The notes beneath the pieces are model-generated. The model was not told the origin of the DNA. It worked only from the letters and a program-made list of their open reading frames with translations, and made no database searches. From Paracoccaceae bacterium (GTDB lineage Bacteria > Pseudomonadota > Alphaproteobacteria > Rhodobacterales > Rhodobacteraceae), in NCBI GenBank assembly GCA_003561595.1, contig PWWF01000061.1, positions 1 through 10,733 on the forward strand: a DNA stretch of 10,733 nt, in the 5' to 3' direction. Positions 7,706 through 10,733 of this stretch are shown one piece after another. Each line of letters opens with the position of its first letter. Positions within the stretch are counted from its first letter, which is position 1. Both the position numbers and the translations under genes were made by a program.

Positions 7706-7720
7706 GCAACCACAGGTTGC
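7706..7720. promoter_or_regulatory. Palindromic candidate lux-type operator upstream of luxR
   Basis: GCAACCACAGGTTGC is a perfect inverted repeat with 6-base arms and a 3-base centre. It contains ACAGGT, the right half-site of the classical V. fischeri lux box. An 11-mer inside it (ACCACAGGTTG, 7709-7719) recurs exactly upstream of luxI. Its centre is about 45 bases before the predicted luxR transcription start, close to where LuxR-type activators bind. It also lies between luxR and the divergent 206-residue gene. Confidence 0.55.
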
Positions 7721-7723
7721 AGC

Positions 7724-7752
7724 TTGGACTTTCCCATAGCCTGCGTTATAGT
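7724..7752 (+). promoter_or_regulatory. Predicted promoter of luxR
   Basis: TTGGAC (7724-7729) and TATAGT (7747-7752) are separated by 17 bases. The -10 box matches five of six consensus bases. The -35 matches only TTG, as expected for a promoter that needs an activator. Transcription would start near 7759, giving a leader of about 135 bases before the luxR ATG. Confidence 0.5.
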
Positions 7753-7893
7753 CACGAAAACGTATGGGCGTCTTTCCGCGCCGTGCACATGTGGACGTTA
7801 TGTTTTGTAATCCAAATTTGCGAGGCCGGTATCGACGCACCCTGAGGTGACCCCAGACTGCAGCGCCTTGCAACCGAACGAGAAGAGACGGGC

Positions 7894-8601
7894 ATGGCAG
7901 ACAGACCTGTCGATCTGGGCAGCTTGGGGCCGGTTGCGGAAGGCATCACCGCCCGCATGCGCGAGATCTGCGCCGATCTTGGCGTCGAATATGCCTGCTA
8001 CGCGTCCAATACCACGATCAACGGCGAATTGGTCGGGCTGACCACTTACCCCGAGGAATGGCGCGCGCATTACCTGTCGCAGGGCCATCACATGCGCGAC
8101 CCCACGCTGACCCGCGCCGTGCATGCCGTGGCGCCGGTGGACTGGTCGCGCCTGCGCAACATGGACGGCTATGCCGAAGTGTTTCGCGACGCCTCGGATT
8201 TCGCAATCCCGGAGACCGGGCTGAGCGTGCCGATCCGCGGGGCCTTTGGCGACCGGGGCGTGCTGACGCTGGCGCGAAGCTGCTCGGCCGTGGAATGGGC
8301 CGCGCAGAAACGCGAGATCATGCAGCAGGTACAACTGATGGCTGCGCAACTGCATGATGATGTGCTGCGCAGCGGCCATGTGCTGCAACGCATCCGCCAG
8401 CCCACGCTGTCGGACCGTGAAAAGGAAATCCTGCAATGGACGGCGGCGGGCAAGTCGCAGCAGGACATCGCCGATATCCTGAACCTGTCCAATCGCACGG
8501 TCGAGGTGCATCTGCGCTCGGCCCGCGCCAAGCTGGGCGCGCTGAACACGGCGCAGGCCGTGGGCCGCGCCATAGGACTGCGCGTCATCTATCCCATCTG
8601 A
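7894..8601 (+). CDS. LuxR-family acyl-homoserine-lactone-responsive transcription factor
   Basis: A 235-residue regulator. The N-terminal autoinducer-binding domain (about 15-160) carries the expected ligand residues Trp56, Tyr60, Asp69-Pro70 and Trp84, matching Trp57, Tyr61, Asp70 and Trp85 of TraR. The C-terminal LuxR/FixJ-type helix-turn-helix (about 170-230) begins LSDREKEILQWTAAGKS and includes the recognition segment LSNRTVEVHLRSARAKLGA. With a functional-looking luxI 160 bases downstream on the same strand, this is a cognate pair member rather than an orphan. The start at 7894 has only a weak purine-rich ribosome site (agaagaga). A hairpin terminator follows the stop, so luxI is probably transcribed on its own. 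The gene symbol is left empty because genus-specific names cannot be assigned. Confidence 0.94.
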   Translation: MADRPVDLGSLGPVAEGITARMREICADLGVEYACYASNTTINGELVGLTTYPEEWRAHYLSQGHHMRDPTLTRAVHAVAPVDWSRLRNMDGYAEVFRDASDFAIPETGLSVPIRGAFGDRGVLTLARSCSAVEWAAQKREIMQQVQLMAAQLHDDVLRSGHVLQRIRQPTLSDREKEILQWTAAGKSQQDIADILNLSNRTVEVHLRSARAKLGALNTAQAVGRAIGLRVIYPI

Positions 8602-8623
8602 ACCGGATCAGAGCCCCGCAAAC

Positions 8624-8642
8624 CCCGCCCATGGCGGGTTTT
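8624..8642 (+). terminator. Rho-independent terminator after luxR
   Basis: CCCGCC (8624-8629), loop CAT and GGCGGG (8633-8638) are followed directly by TTTT. It begins 22 bases after the luxR stop and separates luxR from luxI transcription. Confidence 0.7.
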
Positions 8643-8697
8643 CGCCTGTGCGTGGTTCTTCCGCGCACCGCTGCACGGCCTACGGGATTTCCACAAT

Positions 8698-8714
8698 ACC
8701 ACAGGTTGACTGTG
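8698..8714. promoter_or_regulatory. Candidate lux-type operator upstream of luxI
   Basis: The 11-mer ACCACAGGTTG (8698-8708) is identical to the one upstream of luxR. It overlaps a second inverted repeat, CACAG-GTTGA-CTGTG (8700-8714), and a TTGACT element (8706-8711). A -10-like TATATC lies at 8737-8742, 39 bases from the 11-mer start (38 in luxR). Confidence 0.5.
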
Positions 8715-8736
8715 TGTGCTTTGATACCCTCAACAG

Positions 8737-8742
8737 TATATC
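8737..8742 (+). promoter_or_regulatory. Possible -10 element of luxI
   Basis: TATATC matches four of six consensus bases and sits at the same distance from the shared 11-mer as the luxR -10 box (within one base). It implies a start near 8749 and a leader of only about 13 bases, with the GGAG ribosome site (8749-8752) at the very 5' end. That is tight, so the call is uncertain. TTGACT upstream is 25 bases away, too far for a standard -35. Confidence 0.3.
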
Positions 8743-8761
8743 AAACCCGGAGCGCAGACCA

Positions 8762-9571
8762 ATGATCCTCATTGTAGATGCACTGAATCGACATGAATTT
8801 ACCGATATCCTTGATGACATGTACCGCCTGCGTGCCCGCGTCTTTGGCGAGCGGCTTGGGTGGGAGGTGGATATCCGCGACGGCAAGGAACGGGATTGTT
8901 TCGATGACCTTGATCCGGCCTATATCATCGGTCTGGATGATGAAGGCCGCGTGATCTCCTGCGTCCGGGCCCTGCAGACGATGGGTCCGCATATGCTGTC
9001 GGATGTGTTCTCGGATATCCTGGACGGGCAGCCGCCGTTGCGCTCGCCCGTGATCTGGGAAGCGACGCGGTTCTGTGTCGACACGGATCGCCTGGCACGC
9101 GGGCGCGGGGCGGGCACGATTGCCCATGCGACCTGCGAACTGAACCTTGGCGCGCTGGAATACGCCATCGAATCGGGGATCACCGATGTGATCGCGGTTG
9201 TGGACCCGCGCATGGACCGGGTTCTGCGCATGTCCGGCAATGGTGCCTATGACTATCTGGGCAAGACCGTGAATATGGGCAAGGTCCACGCGCTGGCGGG
9301 GCTTCTGGATTGCACCGAGGAACGGCTGGAGCGCGTGCGCGAGATGGCCGGGATCACGGGTTCGGTGATCGTGGATGAGGAAGAGTTCCGCGCGGCCCGT
9401 GTCCGCAAGGCATCGCGCGCGGGCACGCTTGCGCAGTATTTCATGGATCAGATCGACGCGGCACAGGACCCCACGGAACTGCAGGCGGTGCTGGAACTGG
9501 CCGATACGGTTCTGGGCCCGGTCAGCGCGCGCGCTGTCCGTGAAGCGGCACGGGCCGACTCGACCCATTAA
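8762..9571 (+). CDS. LuxI-family acyl-homoserine-lactone synthase with C-terminal extension
   Basis: A 269-residue synthase that makes AHL signals from acyl-ACP and S-adenosylmethionine. All conserved LuxI residues are present: Arg24, Phe28, Trp34, Asp45, Asp48, Arg69, Phe83, Glu100 and Arg103, including the motif WEATRF. The GNAT-like core ends near residue 200. The remaining 70 or so residues (IVDEEEFRAARV onward) form a mostly helical, charged tail that classical LuxI proteins of about 200 residues lack. The start at 8762 is set by GGAG nine bases upstream and by the LuxI N-terminus; the upstream in-frame stretch is not family-like. In the strand after GITD the residue is Ala145, where 3-oxo-AHL producers often have Thr, so an unsubstituted or 3-hydroxy AHL product is possible (inference). 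Confidence 0.93.
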   Translation: MILIVDALNRHEFTDILDDMYRLRARVFGERLGWEVDIRDGKERDCFDDLDPAYIIGLDDEGRVISCVRALQTMGPHMLSDVFSDILDGQPPLRSPVIWEATRFCVDTDRLARGRGAGTIAHATCELNLGALEYAIESGITDVIAVVDPRMDRVLRMSGNGAYDYLGKTVNMGKVHALAGLLDCTEERLERVREMAGITGSVIVDEEEFRAARVRKASRAGTLAQYFMDQIDAAQDPTELQAVLELADTVLGPVSARAVREAARADSTH

Positions 9572-9574
9572 GGG

Positions 9575-9597
9575 GGCGGCGGCAGCGCGCCGCCGCC
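9575..9597 (+). terminator. GC-rich stem-loop after luxI
   Basis: GGCGGCGGC and GCCGCCGCC form a perfect 9-bp stem with loop AGCGC, starting three bases after the luxI stop. No T tract follows, so it may be a Rho-assisted terminator or a 3' end stabiliser. Confidence 0.5.
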
Positions 9598-9625
9598 ATC
9601 CGGGGCATCGCGACGCACCCTATCA

Positions 9626-9643
9626 GGGCCGGTCCTCCGGCCC
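9626..9643 (+). terminator. Second stem-loop between luxI and fabZ
   Basis: GGGCCGG and CCGGCCC pair perfectly around the tetraloop TCCT, 28 bases after the first stem-loop. A short pyrimidine-rich CTTT follows at 9651-9654. Together the two hairpins probably insulate fabZ from luxI transcription. Confidence 0.4.
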
Positions 9644-9682
9644 CGTCGCGCTTTATGCCTCTTGCCACAGGGTCCGCGCGCC

Positions 9683-9710
9683 TTGCCAGCGCAGGAACCG
9701 CTTGCTAGAC
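9683..9710 (+). promoter_or_regulatory. Possible promoter of fabZ-lpxA
   Basis: TTGCCA (9683-9688) and CTAGAC (9705-9710) are separated by 16 bases; -10 boxes of the CTAGAC kind are common in alphaproteobacterial promoters. It lies after the two hairpins and about 45 bases before the fabZ ribosome site (AAAAGGA, 9749-9755), so fabZ-lpxA can be transcribed independently of luxI. Confidence 0.4.
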
Positions 9711-9762
9711 GGCGCGCATCGGGCCAAGCTGCCCGCCCGGCCGTTCAGCAAAAGGATGCCCC

Positions 9763-10233
9763 ATGACCGACCAAACGCCCACGCAGGCCGATCTGGCCAC
9801 CATCATGCGGATCATCCCTCACCGCTACCCGTTCCTTCTGGTGGACAAGGTGCGCGATGTGGTGGCGCGGCAATCGGCGGTGGGCATCAAGAACGTCACC
9901 TTCAACGAGCCGCATTTTCAGGGCCATTTCCCCGGCGCGCCCATCATGCCCGGCGTCACGATTGTCGAGGCGATGGCCCAGACCGCAGCCGTCCTCGTGG
10001 GCCTGTCGGTCGGCTTTGGCGACAAGGCGCCGCTGGTCTATTTCATGTCCATCGACAAGGCCAAGTTCCGCCGCAAGGTCGTGCCCGGTGACGTGCTGGA
10101 ACTGCATGTGCAGGTCAAGCGCGGCTCGACCCGGATCTGGAAATTCGAGGGTGTGGCCAAGGTGGATGGCGAGATCGCCGCAGAGGCCGAATTCGCCGCC
10201 ATGATCGATACCAGTGCTACAGTCGCGGAGTGA
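9763..10233 (+). CDS. fabZ: 3-hydroxyacyl-ACP dehydratase FabZ
   Basis: A 156-residue cytoplasmic hot-dog-fold enzyme that dehydrates 3-hydroxyacyl-ACP to trans-2-enoyl-ACP in fatty acid elongation. Motifs: [10 protein letters not shown] (19-28), and [20 protein letters not shown] with catalytic His55 and Glu69, then [16 protein letters not shown] (98-110) is typical of alphaproteobacterial FabZ. The length is normal. AAGG about eight bases upstream serves as ribosome site. lpxA follows after seven bases, the usual fabZ-lpxA pairing. The gene usually found upstream in Rhodobacteraceae (the ompH/bamA side of the cluster) is absent; luxI is there instead. Confidence 0.97.
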   Translation: MTDQTPTQADLATIMRIIPHRYPFLLVDKVRDVVARQSAVGIKNVTFNEPHFQGHFPGAPIMPGVTIVEAMAQTAAVLVGLSVGFGDKAPLVYFMSIDKAKFRRKVVPGDVLELHVQVKRGSTRIWKFEGVAKVDGEIAAEAEFAAMIDTSATVAE

Positions 10234-10257
10234 CCGCGCCATGATCGACCCCAGTGC
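10201..10257 (+). repeat. Near-direct repeat at the fabZ/lpxA junction
   Basis: The 17 bases at 10201-10217 (start atgatcgat) match those at 10241-10257 (start atgatcgac) in 15 of 17 positions, offset by 40 bases. The first copy encodes MIDTSA near the FabZ C-terminus; the second encodes the LpxA start MIDPSA. The two are in different frames relative to each other's gene. Confidence 0.75.
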
Positions 10258-10733
10258 AGAGATTCACCCCTCGGCCATTGTCGAGCCGGGCGCGCAGATC
10301 GGGCCGGGCTGCACCATCGGCCCCTTTGCCTTCATCGGGCCAGAGGTCACGCTGGGCGCGGATGTCACCATCCGCCCGCATGCGCTGGTCACGGGCTGGA
10401 CCGATATCGGGCCGCGCGCGACGGTCTTTTCCTTCGCCTCGGTCGGTGAGGTGCCGCAGGACCTGAAATACGCGGGCGAGCGCACGCGCCTGATCGTCGG
10501 GGCCCGCTGCCGCATCCGCGAGGGCGCCACGCTGAACACCGGGACCGAGGGTGGCGGCGGGGTGACCCGGGTCGGCGATGACTGCCTGCTGATGACCGGC
10601 GTGCATATCGGCCATGACGCGCAGGTGGGCAACGGGGTGATCATGGCCAACCAGGTCGCCATCGGCGGGCACGCGGTGATCGCAGACAAGGTGGTGATCG
10701 GCGGGCTGTCGGGCGTGCACCAGTTCGTCCGCA
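10241..10733 (+). CDS. lpxA: UDP-N-acetylglucosamine acyltransferase LpxA, N-terminal part (cut by window edge)
   Basis: The first 164 codons are present and the gene runs off the right edge. LpxA transfers a 3-hydroxyacyl chain from ACP to UDP-GlcNAc, the first step of lipid A synthesis. The visible part is a left-handed beta-helix of hexapeptide repeats (IHPSAIVEPGAQIGPGCTIG and so on). It includes the LpxA-specific SFASVGEVPQDLKYAGERTR (64-83) and VHIGHDAQVGN, with catalytic His125 at the same number as in E. coli. The residue that sets acyl-chain length (Gly173 in E. coli) lies outside the window. Start seven bases after the fabZ stop. There is no clear Shine-Dalgarno (sequence gtgaccgcgcc), so coupling to fabZ translation is likely. 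Confidence 0.96.
   Translation, partial: MIDPSAEIHPSAIVEPGAQIGPGCTIGPFAFIGPEVTLGADVTIRPHALVTGWTDIGPRATVFSFASVGEVPQDLKYAGERTRLIVGARCRIREGATLNTGTEGGGGVTRVGDDCLLMTGVHIGHDAQVGNGVIMANQVAIGGHAVIADKVVIGGLSGVHQFVR

Noticed and set aside
7764..7850. A 28-codon open frame in the luxR leader (starts MGVFPRRAHVDVMF)
   Set aside because: There is no Shine-Dalgarno sequence and it begins about five bases after a predicted transcription start. There is too little support to call a leader peptide.
7798..8511. A 237-codon minus-strand open frame across luxR
   Set aside because: LuxR on the plus strand has all family residues; the antisense frame is His/Arg-rich and matches nothing.
8706..8711. TTGACT as a standard -35 box for luxI
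   Set aside because: No -10-like hexamer lies 16-18 bases downstream. The nearest TATA-type box is 25 bases away.
8648..8761. N-terminal extension of LuxI by 38 residues
   Set aside because: It would run through the candidate operator and -10 region. The ATG at 8762 has a GGAG site and the expected LuxI N-terminus.
8741..9568. A 275-codon minus-strand open frame across luxI
   Set aside because: LuxI on the plus strand is clear. The opposing frame is a G+C-driven shadow.

Overview
This is chromosomal DNA of an alphaproteobacterium, most likely Rhodobacterales (Rhodobacteraceae/Roseobacteraceae). The evidence is the high G+C content, the gene order ybgC-tolQ-tolR-tolA-tolB-pal-cpoB-tilS, and Rhodobacter-like TolQ, TolR and FabZ sequences. 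The genus cannot be fixed from the window.

Left half (1-5802, all minus strand): a complete Tol-Pal envelope operon, read from right to left as ybgC, tolQ, tolR, tolA, tolB, pal, cpoB and the 5' end of tilS. Three junctions are 1- or 4-base stop/start overlaps. TolQ and TolR form the proton-driven inner-membrane motor. TolA spans the periplasm. TolB and the lipoprotein Pal act at the outer membrane and peptidoglycan, and CpoB links the system to septal wall synthesis. TolA carries a Pro/Glu/Gln-rich spacer in place of the Ala/Lys helix of enteric TolA. A possible promoter with direct repeats precedes tolQ.

Middle (5803-7631): a plus-strand short-chain dehydrogenase with a strong ribosome binding site converges on a small minus-strand membrane protein. 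A 12-bp stem lies between them. Next comes a minus-strand 206-residue protein of unknown function with a tentative DUF2927-like look.

Right half (7632-10733, plus strand): a LuxR/LuxI acyl-homoserine-lactone quorum-sensing pair, followed by fabZ and the start of lpxA from the lipid A / fatty acid pathway. luxR and luxI are separated by a terminator. Their upstream regions share an exact 11-mer (ACCACAGGTTG), with a -10-like box 38 or 39 bases downstream in both. LuxI has a C-terminal tail of about 70 residues beyond the usual synthase core. LuxI, FabZ and LpxA all act on acyl-ACP.

Most of the window is conserved housekeeping sequence. No tRNA or rRNA gene, insertion sequence, CRISPR array or prophage gene was seen, and no stretch over 300 bases lacks a gene (the longest, 7632-7893, is the luxR upstream region). 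The part most worth following up is the quorum-sensing locus with its shared candidate operator. I did not find a clearly new system.
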